This document shows positions 17,564 through 26,717 of a stretch of 64,000 nucleotides of DNA, piece after piece. A program made the position numbers and the translations under genes. A model generated the notes under the pieces. It saw only the letters and a program-made list of their open reading frames with translations, ran no database searches and had not been told where the DNA came from. The stretch is from CALEMW01 sp964343835 (lineage in GTDB: Bacteria > Krumholzibacteriota > Krumholzibacteriia > LZORAL124-64-63): positions 1 through 64,000 of the forward strand of contig CAYFKR010000013.1 of NCBI GenBank assembly GCA_964343835.1. Reading direction: 5' to 3'. Each line of letters begins with the position of its first letter. Within the stretch, counting starts at the first letter, position 1.

Positions 17564-18445
17564 CTATGCCGGCGTTTCAGTGAGGTTGCGCACCATGCCC
17601 GTGAGCCACGCGTTGACCGGCGCATCGATGCCGTGGCGCTGGGCCAATGCCGCCACCAGCCCGTTGAGGTGGTCGATCTCGGTCGTGCGGCCGCGGGCGA
17701 TGTCCTGGGCCATGGAGTTCAGGTTGTTGGACTTGCCCAGGACGGTGTCCACGCGGTCGGCCGTGTCGTCGGGCAGGTCCACACCCTCGGCGGCGGCCAC
17801 GGCCACCACCTCGGTCACGATGTCCCGGCGCAGGTCCCGCAACTGGTCCACCACCAGCTTGCGGTTGCGCACGCCGGTCAAAGCGGCCAGCGGGTTGGCC
17901 ACGCAGTTGATGGCCATCTTCTCCCAGGAGACGCGGCGGAGGTCGTCGGTGCGCACCACGGCGAGGGGCGTGGGCTCGAGGGCGGCGGCCACGCGGTCCT
18001 CGTCGGCGCCGGGTCCCAGCACGGCCCGTCCACCCCACGCCGACACGGCGCCGGGCCGGTCCATGGTCACGCCGAATTCCGCCACGATGCGCACGACGTG
18101 CCGATCGAGCCCGTCGCCCAGGATCAGCTCGGGCGCGAGGCCGTTGGCGAGGACCGCCACGACGGTGTCGTCGCGCAGGCGCGGCCGCAACGCCTCTACG
18201 GCGTCCTGCAGGCCGGTGGCCTTGACGGCGGCGATCACCAGGGCGTTCTCGGGCAGGTCGGGACAGGCGTCGGCCACCTCGACGGCGACGGTCTCGTCCT
18301 CGATGCCGGAGATGGTGAGCCCTTCGGAACGCATGACCAAGGCGTGGGCACCGCGGGCGACCAGCAGGGCCGGAGGGTCGAGGCGGGCGCCGAGCCAGGA
18401 GCCGAGGGCGCCGGCGCCGAAGATGGTGTGGTGGCTGAAGGTCAT
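17564..18445 (-). CDS. panE: 2-dehydropantoate 2-reductase (ketopantoate reductase)
   Basis: This 293-residue protein is of the PanE/ApbA family, which reduces ketopantoate to pantoate with NADPH for coenzyme A synthesis. The N-terminal Rossmann motif is GAGALGSWLGA. The catalytic Lys lies in SWEKMAINCVANPLAALTG, and RGRTTEIDHLNG is the conserved substrate-domain motif. The ATG at 18445 opens directly on the Rossmann strand. No ribosome site precedes it; instead TTGACA, 17 bases, GATCCT and six C lead straight into the ATG, suggesting a leaderless message. The family also includes other 2-ketoacid reductases, and no other pan genes are nearby. Confidence 0.88.
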   Translation of the reverse strand: MTFSHHTIFGAGALGSWLGARLDPPALLVARGAHALVMRSEGLTISGIEDETVAVEVADACPDLPENALVIAAVKATGLQDAVEALRPRLRDDTVVAVLANGLAPELILGDGLDRHVVRIVAEFGVTMDRPGAVSAWGGRAVLGPGADEDRVAAALEPTPLAVVRTDDLRRVSWEKMAINCVANPLAALTGVRNRKLVVDQLRDLRRDIVTEVVAVAAAEGVDLPDDTADRVDTVLGKSNNLNSMAQDIARGRTTEIDHLNGLVAALAQRHGIDAPVNAWLTGMVRNLTETPA

Positions 18446-18480
18446 GGGGGGAGGATCGCCGGGGGTGCGGCGGGTGTCAA
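18446..18480 (-). promoter_or_regulatory. Candidate leaderless promoter of panE
   Basis: On the minus strand a perfect TTGACA (18480-18475), a 17-base spacer and GATCCT (18457-18452) are followed by six C and then the ATG. Transcription would start at or next to the start codon. The -10 is weak. Confidence 0.4.
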
Positions 18481-18578
18481 CACTGCGACGTGGGCGACGG
18501 CCGATTCCGGGACACGTGTATTTTGCGTAACACATTGACTATACGGTCGTTGCAAGACTAGCTCCTGCAACATCCCGC

Positions 18579-18989
18579 TCAATCCCGCTCCACGACCACC
18601 TCATGCGAGATCTCCACCCCGGGCTTCAGCATCGCACTCACCGAGCAGAACTTGTCCGCCGACAGCTCCACCGCGCGCCGCACCTTCTCCTCCGCCACGT
18701 CGCCGCGCACCCGGAACACCAGATTGATGCTGGTGAACACCCGCGGGTGATCGTCCGCCCGCTCGGCGACAACGTCGACGCTCAGTCCCTCGAGCGGTTG
18801 CCGCATCTTCTCCATGATGCTCACCACGTCGATGGCGGCGCACCCGGCCAGGGCGTGCAGCACGGCCTCCATCGGGGTGGGCGCAGTGCCTTCGCCGCCG
18901 TACTCGGCGGGAGTGTCGAAGCGGCCTTCGCGGCCGTCGGGGGTGCGGGCGGTGAAGCGGCGCTTGCCTTCCCAGGTCACGGTATGCAT
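18579..18989 (-). CDS. OsmC-family peroxiredoxin-like protein
   Basis: A 136-residue OsmC/Ohr-superfamily protein, a cytoplasmic thiol peroxidase type acting on organic hydroperoxides. The two redox cysteines are Cys50 (HALAGCAAIDV) and Cys115 (DKFCSVSAML). GGEGTAPTPMEAVL is the usual preceding block. It resembles the YhfA-like branch more than Ohr. GAGGAG precedes the ATG. The yihY-like gene ends 17 bases upstream on the same strand, so the two probably share a transcript. Confidence 0.88.
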   Translation of the reverse strand: MHTVTWEGKRRFTARTPDGREGRFDTPAEYGGEGTAPTPMEAVLHALAGCAAIDVVSIMEKMRQPLEGLSVDVVAERADDHPRVFTSINLVFRVRGDVAEEKVRRAVELSADKFCSVSAMLKPGVEISHEVVVERD

Positions 18990-19006
18990 GGGGCTCCTCG
19001 AGCGGA

Positions 19007-19891
19007 TCAGCGGTGGGCGCGGTCCTTCACGCGTCCCTTGACGCGGGGCAGGTCCTCGTAGTGGTCCATGCGGCGCATGAGGGCGTTGATTTCGGCGCCG
19101 AGCAGGAAGATGAAGCCCGACAGCCACAGCCACACCATCAGCACGATGACCGTGGCGATGGAGCCGTAGGTCAGGTTGTACGAACCGAACTCCCGCACGA
19201 AGAGGCGGAAGAGCTGCGAGGCACCGAACCACAGGAACGTGGCGGTGACGGTGCCCGGCAGGATCCACACGTAGCGCTGCTTCGCCTCGGGGGCGAAGTA
19301 GTAGAGGATGGACAGCGCCAGCAGGTTCATCAGCAGCACCAGGGGCAGGCGCAGGGTCGTCCAGGCGTTCTGGGCCTCGCCGGCCATGCCCACGAGCTGG
19401 AAGAAGTCGTGGCTCAGGCGCGGGCCGAGCAGCACCAGCAGCGTGGACAGGATCACGAACCCGCTCACGCCCAGCGTCAACACGATGGACAGCAGCTTCT
19501 GCAGCAGGATGTTGCGCCTGGGGTGGATGTTGTAGGCGCGGTTGATGGTCGTGATGAGCGCCCCCACGCCCATGGACCCCGACCAGAGGGCGGCCAGCAG
19601 GCCGAACCCCAGGATGCTGCCCTCGCGCTGGCTCAGCACGTTGTACACGGTGCCGGCCACCAGATCGTAGGTCTGCAGCGGCAGCGCCTCGCGGAGCTGG
19701 CCGAGCACCTGGTCGGGCTGGAGGATGGGCAGGTAGCTGATCAGTCCCAGCAGGAACAGCAGGAACGGGAACATGGCGAGCATCATGAAGTAGGCGATCT
19801 GAGCCGCCATCCCCATGCAGTCGTCGTACCCGATCTCCAGTTGGAGCCGTCGGAGGAAGAGGCCCCATCGCTTGAATCTGCGTTGCCACAT
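19007..19891 (-). CDS. YihY/virulence factor BrkB-family membrane protein
   Basis: A 294-residue inner-membrane protein of the YihY/UPF0761 family, once mis-called ribonuclease BN. Six or so hydrophobic helices are visible. Family motifs include MAAQIAYFMMLAMFPFLLFL near the N-terminus and GSYNLTYGSIATVIVLMVWL toward the C-terminus. The exact function is unsettled. It lies upstream of osmC in a likely two-gene operon. A very long open frame continues upstream on this strand but only mirrors the S9 peptidase gene. Confidence 0.88.
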   Translation of the reverse strand: MWQRRFKRWGLFLRRLQLEIGYDDCMGMAAQIAYFMMLAMFPFLLFLLGLISYLPILQPDQVLGQLREALPLQTYDLVAGTVYNVLSQREGSILGFGLLAALWSGSMGVGALITTINRAYNIHPRRNILLQKLLSIVLTLGVSGFVILSTLLVLLGPRLSHDFFQLVGMAGEAQNAWTTLRLPLVLLMNLLALSILYYFAPEAKQRYVWILPGTVTATFLWFGASQLFRLFVREFGSYNLTYGSIATVIVLMVWLWLSGFIFLLGAEINALMRRMDHYEDLPRVKGRVKDRAHR

Positions 19892-19952
19892 GGCGACTAG
19901 GATACGGGTTCGGGGGGGAAAATCAAAGGGGTTCGAGCTCCATCGATCACAC

Positions 19953-19981
19953 TTGTCCCACCCCCTCCGACCTGCCACAAT
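19953..19981 (+). promoter_or_regulatory. Candidate sigma-70-type promoter for the S9 peptidase gene
   Basis: TTGTCC and CACAAT are separated by 17 bases, ending 36 bases before the start codon at 20018. Confidence 0.45.
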
Positions 19982-20017
19982 CCCCCCACCCCACTCACAC
20001 CGAACCGGGAGTCTCCG

Positions 20018-22528
20018 ATGAACCGACCCGCCGTCGCAGTGCTGTTGTTGCTCGTGTTCGCCGTCGCGGTGCAGGCCGCCGACCGTACGCCCGTCCACGT
20101 GGATTCTTGGCGCGTGCTCGATCCCGCGCCCGTGGCGCTGCCCGCCTTCCACGATGAGGACACCGGCGGCGTGTCGCTGGACGACGTGCTGGCGCGCACC
20201 GACCTCGACCCGAAGTCCCTGGCCGTCGCGGGCTGGCGCGTGGCCGAGGTCGGGAACGAGCCGCTGAGCCTGGACGCCGCCCCACCGGCCACCGCCTGGC
20301 TCGCCACCTGGATCGACGTGGACACTCCCGTGAAGCCCGACCTCGAGATCACGTGCGCCCACCCCTTCAAGGCCTGGCTGAACGGCAAGCCCGTCTCCCT
20401 GAAGGAAGACGAAGGCGTCCACACCGCCGAGCTGAACCTCCTGCCCGGCCGCCACACCCTCGCGCTGCGCACGCTCCGCTCGCCCGACGAGGAGAGCCCC
20501 TGGACCATGGACGCCGCCCTCGTTCTCGAGGCCGACGTCCCCACCCTCGCCTTCCGCCCCACCACCGACCCGACCCGCGGCGTCGACATCCACGACGTGC
20601 TGGACTACACGCGCCTCTCCTCGGTGGACCTGTCCCCCGACGGCAAGCTCGTGATGGTCGGCCTGGGCGAGTACGACGCCGGCGGCGACCGCGAGACCTG
20701 GCGCGAGCTCCGCAGCACGAAGGACGGCAAGCTGGTGCGCAGCTACCGCGGCCGCGACCTCTCCGGCGTGCAGTGGCACCCGACCGGCGACGGTTTCTCT
20801 TTCACCACCCGCGACGACGGCAAGACCACCGTGTGGTTCGAGGACGTGGAAACCGGCGCCGTCCACGCCGTCGCCCGCGGCCTCGAGGACTTCCACGGCT
20901 ACGCCTGGAACCCCGACGGCCGTTCCATCGTGCATGCGTACGGCGTGGACGCCGAGTCCGACGACCGCGGCGTGAAGCGCCTCGAGAGCGTGGAGGACCG
21001 CTGGCCCTGGTGGCGCAACCGTTCCTACCTGCTGGAGACCACCACCGACGGCGTGACCCGCCGCCTCACCGCCGGCGACGAGAGCGTCGGCTCCTGGAGC
21101 TTCAGCCCCACCGGCTCCCACATGCTCTTCTCGCGCCGCTACCCCGCGCCCACCGAGCGTCCCTACTCCCGCACCGAGTGGTTCGAGATGGACATGGCGA
21201 CCCTCGCGGTGGAGCGCATCCTCGCCGAGGAGGAGCGCTGGCTCGACTCGGTGGACTACGGCCCGGACCGCGACACCCTGATCCTCACCGGTTCCCCGTC
21301 CGCATTCGGCGGCCTCGGCCGTGACCTGCCCGACGGCGTCACGCCCAACGACTACGGCGGCCAGCTCTACGTCTACGACCGCGCCGCCGCCAAGGCCGCG
21401 ACCCTGAGCCGCGACTTCGACCCGACGGTCCAGCAGGTCGTGTGGCACGCTCCGAGCAAGCGCGTCGTGGCCCGCGTGCTGGACAAGCAGTTCGTGCGCC
21501 TCGCCACCTGCACCCTCGACGGCGAGTGGACGCTGCTGGACAGCGGCATGGACGTGGTCGGCGGCTGGGAGGTGGCGTACGGCGCCAACACCATCGTGGC
21601 CACCGGCACCTCGGTGAGCACGCCACTGCGCCTGTATGCCCTGGATACGAAGGGCCGCAAGCCCCGCCTGCTGCTCGATCCCGGCGCCGCGCGCTTCGAG
21701 CACGTGACCCACGGCCGCATCGAGCCCTTCGTGGCCACCGTGACCGACGGCATGGAACTGGACGGCCGCGTACACTACCCGCGCAACTACGACCCGTCCC
21801 GCAAGTACCCGGTGATCGTGTACTACTACGGCGGCACCTACCCCATCACCCGCGACTTCGGCGGCCGCTACCCCAAGAACGTGTGGACCGCCCGCGACTT
21901 TTTCGTGTACGTGCCCAACCCCAGCGGCGCCCTGGGCTACGGCCAGGAGTACGCCGCCCGCCACGTCAACGACTGGGGCCGGCTCACGGCGCCCGAGGTC
22001 ATCGAGGGCACCCGCGCCTTCCTTGAAGCCCATCCCGCCGCCGACCCGGATCGGGTGGGCTGCATCGGCGCCTCCTACGGCGGCTTCCTCACCGAGTACC
22101 TCATCACCCAGACGGACCTGTTCGCGGCGGCCATCAGCCACGCCGGCATCTCCAGCATCAGCAGCTACTGGGCGGAGGGCTACTGGGGCTACGCCTACGG
22201 CGCGCGGGCGCTGGCCAACTCGTTCCCCTGGTCCGACCGCGAGCTGTACGTGGAGCAGAGTCCGCTCTTCCACGCCGACGCCATCACCACGCCGCTGCTC
22301 CTGCTCCACGGCTTCGACGACACCAACGTGCCCAAGGGCGAGAGCGACGGCCTTTACATCGCCCTGAAGATGCTCGGCCGCGACGTGGAGTACGTGCAGG
22401 TGGAGGGCCAGGACCACCACATCCTGGACCACGGCAAGCGCGTGCTCTGGAACGACACGATCCTCGCGTACTTCACCTGGAAGCTGAAGGGCGACGGACG
22501 CTGGTGGAGCGAGCTCTACTCCGACTGA
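20018..22528 (+). CDS. Exported prolyl-oligopeptidase-family (S9) peptidase
   Basis: An 836-residue exported serine peptidase. A signal peptide (VLLLLVFAVAVQAAD) leads into an N-terminal domain of about 170 residues, then a beta-propeller with WD-like repeats (DLSPDGKLVMVGLGEY, WHPTGDGFSF, WNPDGRSIV). The C-terminal alpha/beta-hydrolase domain has the triad Ser686 (GASYGG), Asp768 (HGFDDTNVP) and His800 or His801 (GQDHHI). This is the dipeptidyl-peptidase / acylaminoacyl-peptidase type that trims peptides, probably in the periplasm or outside. It appears monocistronic, with its own promoter and terminator. Substrate preference is not readable. Confidence 0.9.
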   Translation: MNRPAVAVLLLLVFAVAVQAADRTPVHVDSWRVLDPAPVALPAFHDEDTGGVSLDDVLARTDLDPKSLAVAGWRVAEVGNEPLSLDAAPPATAWLATWIDVDTPVKPDLEITCAHPFKAWLNGKPVSLKEDEGVHTAELNLLPGRHTLALRTLRSPDEESPWTMDAALVLEADVPTLAFRPTTDPTRGVDIHDVLDYTRLSSVDLSPDGKLVMVGLGEYDAGGDRETWRELRSTKDGKLVRSYRGRDLSGVQWHPTGDGFSFTTRDDGKTTVWFEDVETGAVHAVARGLEDFHGYAWNPDGRSIVHAYGVDAESDDRGVKRLESVEDRWPWWRNRSYLLETTTDGVTRRLTAGDESVGSWSFSPTGSHMLFSRRYPAPTERPYSRTEWFEMDMATLAVERILAEEERWLDSVDYGPDRDTLILTGSPSAFGGLGRDLPDGVTPNDYGGQLYVYDRAAAKAATLSRDFDPTVQQVVWHAPSKRVVARVLDKQFVRLATCTLDGEWTLLDSGMDVVGGWEVAYGANTIVATGTSVSTPLRLYALDTKGRKPRLLLDPGAARFEHVTHGRIEPFVATVTDGMELDGRVHYPRNYDPSRKYPVIVYYYGGTYPITRDFGGRYPKNVWTARDFFVYVPNPSGALGYGQEYAARHVNDWGRLTAPEVIEGTRAFLEAHPAADPDRVGCIGASYGGFLTEYLITQTDLFAAAISHAGISSISSYWAEGYWGYAYGARALANSFPWSDRELYVEQSPLFHADAITTPLLLLHGFDDTNVPKGESDGLYIALKMLGRDVEYVQVEGQDHHILDHGKRVLWNDTILAYFTWKLKGDGRWWSELYSD

Positions 22529-22536
22529 CCCGATCA

Positions 22537-22571
22537 GGGGGCCCCGGACCATCCCGGGGCCCCTTTTCTTT
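22537..22571 (+). terminator. Intrinsic terminator of the S9 peptidase gene
   Basis: GGGGCCCCGG pairs with CCGGGGCCCC around a six-base loop and is followed by TTTTCTTT. Confidence 0.85.
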
Positions 22572-22599
22572 GCGCCGTGGCGCGGTATTTGCAAATTCG

Positions 22600-22608
22600 T
22601 GCTATCAT
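22600..22608 (+). promoter_or_regulatory. Extended -10 element
   Basis: TGC-TATCAT lies 51 bases before the gene at 22659 and closely resembles the metF element. TTTGCAAA, a small palindrome, is immediately upstream. Confidence 0.4.
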
Positions 22609-22658
22609 GGATCCGGGGATATGACAGGCCGTGACCCGCACGCGGCCGGGGGACCTTC

Positions 22659-23408
22659 ATGCTGACCGGAGATACGGTGTTCCGAGCGATTCCGCCCTTC
22701 GTGGCGGCCCTTTTCATCACGTGCATTCTGCCCTGTGCGGCCCTCGCGGACCATGCAACGTCCGTTAGTGGGCGCGTGGTCGTGGATGCGCGCGCTCCGG
22801 AGATCGCCATCCAGGCTCCGACGGGCGACGAGGTGCTGTACGGTGGCGAGGTCTTCGGCTTCTCGTGGACCGTCGTCGAGACCCACCCCTCCCATTCCGA
22901 CGACGACCGCAAGGCCACCGTCCGGGTCGGCGACGGCGCCCCCGTGACCTCCCTCTTCTCCTCCACCACCGACCAGTTCCAATGGGACTGGACCGTCCCG
23001 AACATCAGCTCGGGCAGCAACGTGCTGGAGATCGCCGTGCGCGACGCCTTCGGCAACGAGTCGGAAGCCGTGAGCGCCCCGTTCACGATCCTGCTGCACG
23101 GCACGTCGGTGCCCGGTGGCATTCCCGCCGTGTCGCACCTGGGCGGACCGCGCCCCAACCCGTTCAACCCGCGCACCGCGTTCGTCTTCGGCCTGGCCGC
23201 CCCCGGCCGCGCCGTGCTGACGGTCCACGACGTCCGCGGCCGCGCCGTGCGCACCCTCGTGGACCAGCGCATGCCCGCCGGCACCTGGAGCTTCGACTGG
23301 GACGGCCGCGACGACACCGGCCGCCCCCTGCCCGGCGGCGCCTACCTGGCACGCCTCAGCCTCGGCGGCGTGACCGTCGGGACCCGGAAGGCGGTGCTGC
23401 TGCCGTGA
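22659..23408 (+). CDS. Secreted Ig-like protein with FlgD-like C-terminal domain
   Basis: A 249-residue exported protein. A hydrophobic signal region (FVAALFITCILPCAALAD) is followed by one Ig/cadherin-like domain of about 90 residues (IAIQAPTGDEVLYGGEVFGF, then NVLEIAVRDAFGN). The FlgD-like tail follows: NPFNPRTAFVFGL, RGRAVRTLVD and GAYLARL, ending VLLP. The stop codon and the next start overlap (TGATG), so it is translated together with the glycosidase-like protein. It may act as that protein's binding or presenting partner, which is inference. Confidence 0.78.
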   Translation: MLTGDTVFRAIPPFVAALFITCILPCAALADHATSVSGRVVVDARAPEIAIQAPTGDEVLYGGEVFGFSWTVVETHPSHSDDDRKATVRVGDGAPVTSLFSSTTDQFQWDWTVPNISSGSNVLEIAVRDAFGNESEAVSAPFTILLHGTSVPGGIPAVSHLGGPRPNPFNPRTAFVFGLAAPGRAVLTVHDVRGRAVRTLVDQRMPAGTWSFDWDGRDDTGRPLPGGAYLARLSLGGVTVGTRKAVLLP

Positions 23409-24934
23409 TGCGCCTGATCGTCATGCTCGCGACCCTCGCCGTCTCGACCGGCGCCCTGGCCGCCGCTCCCGAGGTCCTGAACGTCCGCGCCGAGCAGCGC
23501 ACCGACGGCAGCGGCCTGGTGGACGTGCTCTTCGACCTGGCCGACGCCGACGGCGATTCGGTCTACGTGACCCTCGCCGCCTCCGACGACGACGGCGCCA
23601 CCTGGGACCTGCCCTGCCGCACCCTCTCGGGCGACGCCGGCCCGGGCGTGCCCGCCGTCGCCGGCCGTGCGGCGGTATGGGACTTCGGCACCGACTGCCC
23701 CGACCTCGAGTTCAAGACCTGCCGCGTGCGCGTGACCGTGAGCGATCGAGGCGTGCCGTGGGACGTCCACGATCCGGTGCCGGCCATCCACGCGTGGGAG
23801 CGCATCGACTGGGACGATGAGCAACGCCTGGAAGAGATGGCCCGCACCGACCTGCTGGTCCTCACGGGCGCCCTGTTGTGGGGCGAGCCCGGTGTCGAGG
23901 GGCAGGACATGCTGCAGCGCATCCGCAGGCACAACCCCGACATCCGGATCCTGGCCTACGTGCTGGCCAAGAACGTCGACATCCGCGGCGAGAACTCCAC
24001 CCACCCCTACTTCCGGGATCGCTTCGACCGTCTGCGCCCCTACTGGTGCTGGACCACCGAGGGCGACACGCTCCAGGACTGGGACTACCGCGTGGTGGTG
24101 AACCTGCTGGAGCCCGCGTGCCGGGCCGAGGTGGTGGACATCATCGTGGACTGGCAGCGGCAGTCGACCAACAAGTTCGACGGCGTGTTCTGGGACTACT
24201 TCGCCGACTACATCATGATCTTCGACTGGCTGACGGTGGACGGCCTCGCGGATCTGGACGGCGACGGCATCGGCATGAACTCGGATCCCGACGAACGCGC
24301 CGCCTACCGCGACGCCTGCACCTGGATGGTGGAGGCCCTGCGCGACTCCCTGGGCAACGACTTCCTGCAGATCTTCAACGGTACCCGCGCCTACTCGGAC
24401 TCGACCTTCGCGTCGCTGGCCGACGGCGTGAACTACGAGTACTTCCCCGACGTGTTCTTCCCCCGCACCGAGCCCCTGAAGCACGCGCTGGATCCGGACT
24501 ACGAGTGGAACCTGTTCCGCACCGCCTCATGGCCCCGAACGGACAACGGCGGCCCCTACGTGCTGCTCGAGAACCTGCAGAAGAACTACTACTACAACTC
24601 CACCGACGGCCTGCCCCACGAGCTGGTCACCGGCAAGCTGCTGCGCGTGGTCGCCCTGCTCACCGACACCAAGCCCGTGTTCCTGGACGGCCCCCACCAC
24701 TACGGTTGGCCCTACACGCCCATCCGCATCGGCGAACCCCTCGGGCCCGCGGTGGAGACGGAGAACGGCTGGCGCCGCGACTTCGAGTACGGCGACGTGG
24801 AACTCACGTGGCGCAACGGATACATGCCCACGCCCTTCGACTACGTAATCCGGGCCAACGGACGCGTGATCGAGGAGATGAACATCCCGTACGAGTATCC
24901 GGTGACCCCGGAGTTCCCGCCCGGTTATCCCTAG
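23408..24934 (+). CDS. Exported putative glycoside-hydrolase-like TIM-barrel protein
   Basis: A 508-residue exported protein. A short signal peptide (MLATLAVSTGALAA) precedes a beta-sandwich of about 100 residues. A larger domain follows that looks like a glycosidase-type barrel: RIRRHNPDIRILAYV, then a conserved acidic strand FDGVFWDYFADYI, FLQIFNGTRAY, and NYEYFPDVFF. This pattern resembles putative glycoside hydrolases of the GHL15 sort, but no catalytic pair can be proven here. The ATG overlaps the upstream stop. The last four bases overlap the convergent PLP-enzyme gene. It may degrade or remodel a polysaccharide; otherwise the substrate is unknown. Confidence 0.7.
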   Translation: MRLIVMLATLAVSTGALAAAPEVLNVRAEQRTDGSGLVDVLFDLADADGDSVYVTLAASDDDGATWDLPCRTLSGDAGPGVPAVAGRAAVWDFGTDCPDLEFKTCRVRVTVSDRGVPWDVHDPVPAIHAWERIDWDDEQRLEEMARTDLLVLTGALLWGEPGVEGQDMLQRIRRHNPDIRILAYVLAKNVDIRGENSTHPYFRDRFDRLRPYWCWTTEGDTLQDWDYRVVVNLLEPACRAEVVDIIVDWQRQSTNKFDGVFWDYFADYIMIFDWLTVDGLADLDGDGIGMNSDPDERAAYRDACTWMVEALRDSLGNDFLQIFNGTRAYSDSTFASLADGVNYEYFPDVFFPRTEPLKHALDPDYEWNLFRTASWPRTDNGGPYVLLENLQKNYYYNSTDGLPHELVTGKLLRVVALLTDTKPVFLDGPHHYGWPYTPIRIGEPLGPAVETENGWRRDFEYGDVELTWRNGYMPTPFDYVIRANGRVIEEMNIPYEYPVTPEFPPGYP

Positions 24935-25974
24935 ACGATTTCCAGATCCCTGACGAGGTCGCAGACGAGGCAGGCGTGCACGGGCGCGAGGCGCACCGTG
25001 TCGCCGGGGCGCGCGTGCGCGAGGGTGTCGGCGTCGGCGGTGAGCAGGCCGTGCTCCTGGGAGAGGTGGACGAGGCGGCGGGCGCCGTCGAGGGAACCGT
25101 CGTCGCGGACGGCCACGGCGTACACGGACTCGCCGACGGCGTCGCGCACCCTGTCCTTGGACAGGTGGACGGCGCCGCAGTGCAGCACGAGGCGGTTGAT
25201 GTCGGGGCGCACGCCGATGATCGGCGCCTCCACGTGCAGGGCGATGTCCTCCACACGGCACGCGCCGATGCGCTTCTGCATGAGGTCGTAGAGCACGAAG
25301 TTGCCGGGGCGGATCTCGTGGGCGCCGGGGAAGGCGTCGGCGAGGGAGCAGGTGGGTGTGTCGCCGACGGAGACCTGCGGGTCGCGGCCGGTCATCGCCG
25401 TCACCGCGTCGCGGGCGAGGGCCATGCGTTCGAGGGATTCGCGGTGGATGCGCAGCACGGCGTCAGGGCCAGCGGCGGCGTAGCTGTGGCCCGCGTGGGT
25501 GAGGATGCCGTGGGTGCGGTCGGCCGGGAGGTCGGCGGCGGCCTTCGCGAGCGCCTCCAGCCGCGGCGCGTCGTCCCAGCGCACGCCGGCGCGGCCGTAG
25601 CCGACGTCGATCTTGAGCCACAGGTCGAAGGCCCCGGCTGCGGCGATGGCCTGCACTGTGTCCGGGTGGTCGGCGAGCAGGCCGAGCGTCACGCCGGTGT
25701 CGGCGAGTTCGCGGCAGCGCGGCAGGTCGTTGGGGTTCAGCGGCACGGCGATCGTGATGTCGCGCCAGCCGTCGGCCGCGAACTGCTCAGCCATGGCGAT
25801 GCTCGACACCGTGATGGCGGCCACGCCCTCGTCGCGCAGCCAGCCCGCGATGCGTAGCGACTGGTGCGTCTTCACGTGGGGCCGCAACCGCACACCGGCT
25901 GCGCGCGCTTTGTCGGCCATGCGCGCGATGTTGGCCCGGGCCCGGGCCTCGTCGATCAGCACGCGCACGCTCAT
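24931..25974 (-). CDS. D-serine dehydratase / D-threonine aldolase-like PLP enzyme
   Basis: A 347-residue fold-type III PLP enzyme (alanine-racemase-like barrel). The cofactor lysine is Lys35 in RPHVKTHQS, and the C-terminal zinc-site motif His333-x-Cys335 (PVHACL) matches the eukaryote-type D-serine dehydratase and the related D-threonine aldolase. VSVGDTPTC and EIRPGNFVLYD are further family blocks. It probably breaks down a D-amino or 3-hydroxy amino acid; which one is undecided. It is the last gene of a coupled operon: its ATG overlaps the SDR stop by four bases. Its stop overlaps the convergent gene's stop. Confidence 0.85.
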   Translation of the reverse strand: MSVRVLIDEARARANIARMADKARAAGVRLRPHVKTHQSLRIAGWLRDEGVAAITVSSIAMAEQFAADGWRDITIAVPLNPNDLPRCRELADTGVTLGLLADHPDTVQAIAAAGAFDLWLKIDVGYGRAGVRWDDAPRLEALAKAAADLPADRTHGILTHAGHSYAAAGPDAVLRIHRESLERMALARDAVTAMTGRDPQVSVGDTPTCSLADAFPGAHEIRPGNFVLYDLMQKRIGACRVEDIALHVEAPIIGVRPDINRLVLHCGAVHLSKDRVRDAVGESVYAVAVRDDGSLDGARRLVHLSQEHGLLTADADTLAHARPGDTVRLAPVHACLVCDLVRDLEIV

Positions 25975-26717
25975 GCGTCGCCTCCGCGGAGGTGCTGACC
26001 GCCGTCCACGCGGATGGTCTCGCCGGTCACGGAACTGCAGCCCATCAGGAAGATCACGGCGGCGGCCACGTCGTCCGGTTTCGGGAAGCGCCCGAGCGGC
26101 AGTTCACCGCGCCCGGTGTGCTCATAGCCCTCGGGCGGCGCGTCAGGCGGCAGCACCGCGCCCAGCGCCACGGCGTTCACGCGCACGCGCGGGGCGAGGG
26201 CCAGGGCCATGTCGCCCGTGAGGGCGTGCAGCAACGCCTTGCTCTGGGTGTAGGGGGCGTATCCGGCGCGGGGGGCGAGGCAGTGGATGTCGTTGAGGTG
26301 GATCACGTCGCCTGGCGCGCCGTCGGGGAGCTGGGCGGCGAGGGCGTTGCCGAGGGCGAGGGGGGCGCGGGCGTTCACGCGGAGCATGCGGTCCCAGGCG
26401 TCGTCGTCGGCTTCGGGCAGGGTGCCGTGCTCGAAGATCGAGGCGTTGTTGACGACGGCGTCGAGGCCGCCCAGCGCGGCTGCGGCATCGGCGATCAACC
26501 GGGCCGGCGTGCCCGGGTCCGCGAGGTCCCCCTGCACCACCGCCGCACGACGGCCGCGCGTCAGGATCTCGAGCACCGTCTCGGCCGCGGCCGCCTCCGA
26601 CGTGTTGTAGTGCACCGCCACGTCGGCCCCGGCGTCGGCCAGGGCGAGGGCGATGGTGCGCCCCACGCGCACCGCGGCGCCCGTCACCAGCACGCGGCGT
26701 CCGGTCAGGTCGGTCAT
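25971..26717 (-). CDS. Short-chain reductase of the pteridine reductase / FolM type
   Basis: A 248-residue SDR oxidoreductase. The NADPH site is TGAAVRVG (residues 12-19), and NNAS at 90-93 is standard. The active site is Asp143-Tyr156-Lys160 (HLNDIHCLAP, YAPYTQSK): Asp replaces the usual catalytic Ser, as in pteridine reductases and FolM. This points to reduction of a dihydropterin or biopterin rather than a sugar or steroid. DGGQHL near the C-terminus is typical. The ATG overlaps the Smr gene stop and its own stop overlaps the next start. The ATG at 26717 is preferred over a longer open extension. Confidence 0.85.
   Translation of the reverse strand: MTDLTGRRVLVTGAAVRVGRTIALALADAGADVAVHYNTSEAAAAETVLEILTRGRRAAVVQGDLADPGTPARLIADAAAALGGLDAVVNNASIFEHGTLPEADDDAWDRMLRVNARAPLALGNALAAQLPDGAPGDVIHLNDIHCLAPRAGYAPYTQSKALLHALTGDMALALAPRVRVNAVALGAVLPPDAPPEGYEHTGRGELPLGRFPKPDDVAAAVIFLMGCSSVTGETIRVDGGQHLRGGDA

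Noticed and set aside
18549..18571. GTTGCA/TGCAAC hairpin after osmC
   Set aside because: Six-base arms with an 11-base loop and no T-run are too weak to call a terminator.
19892..23317. Minus-strand frame extending the YihY-like gene upstream for over 1100 codons
   Set aside because: The YihY family start is clear at 19891. The extension shadows the S9 peptidase and Ig-like genes.
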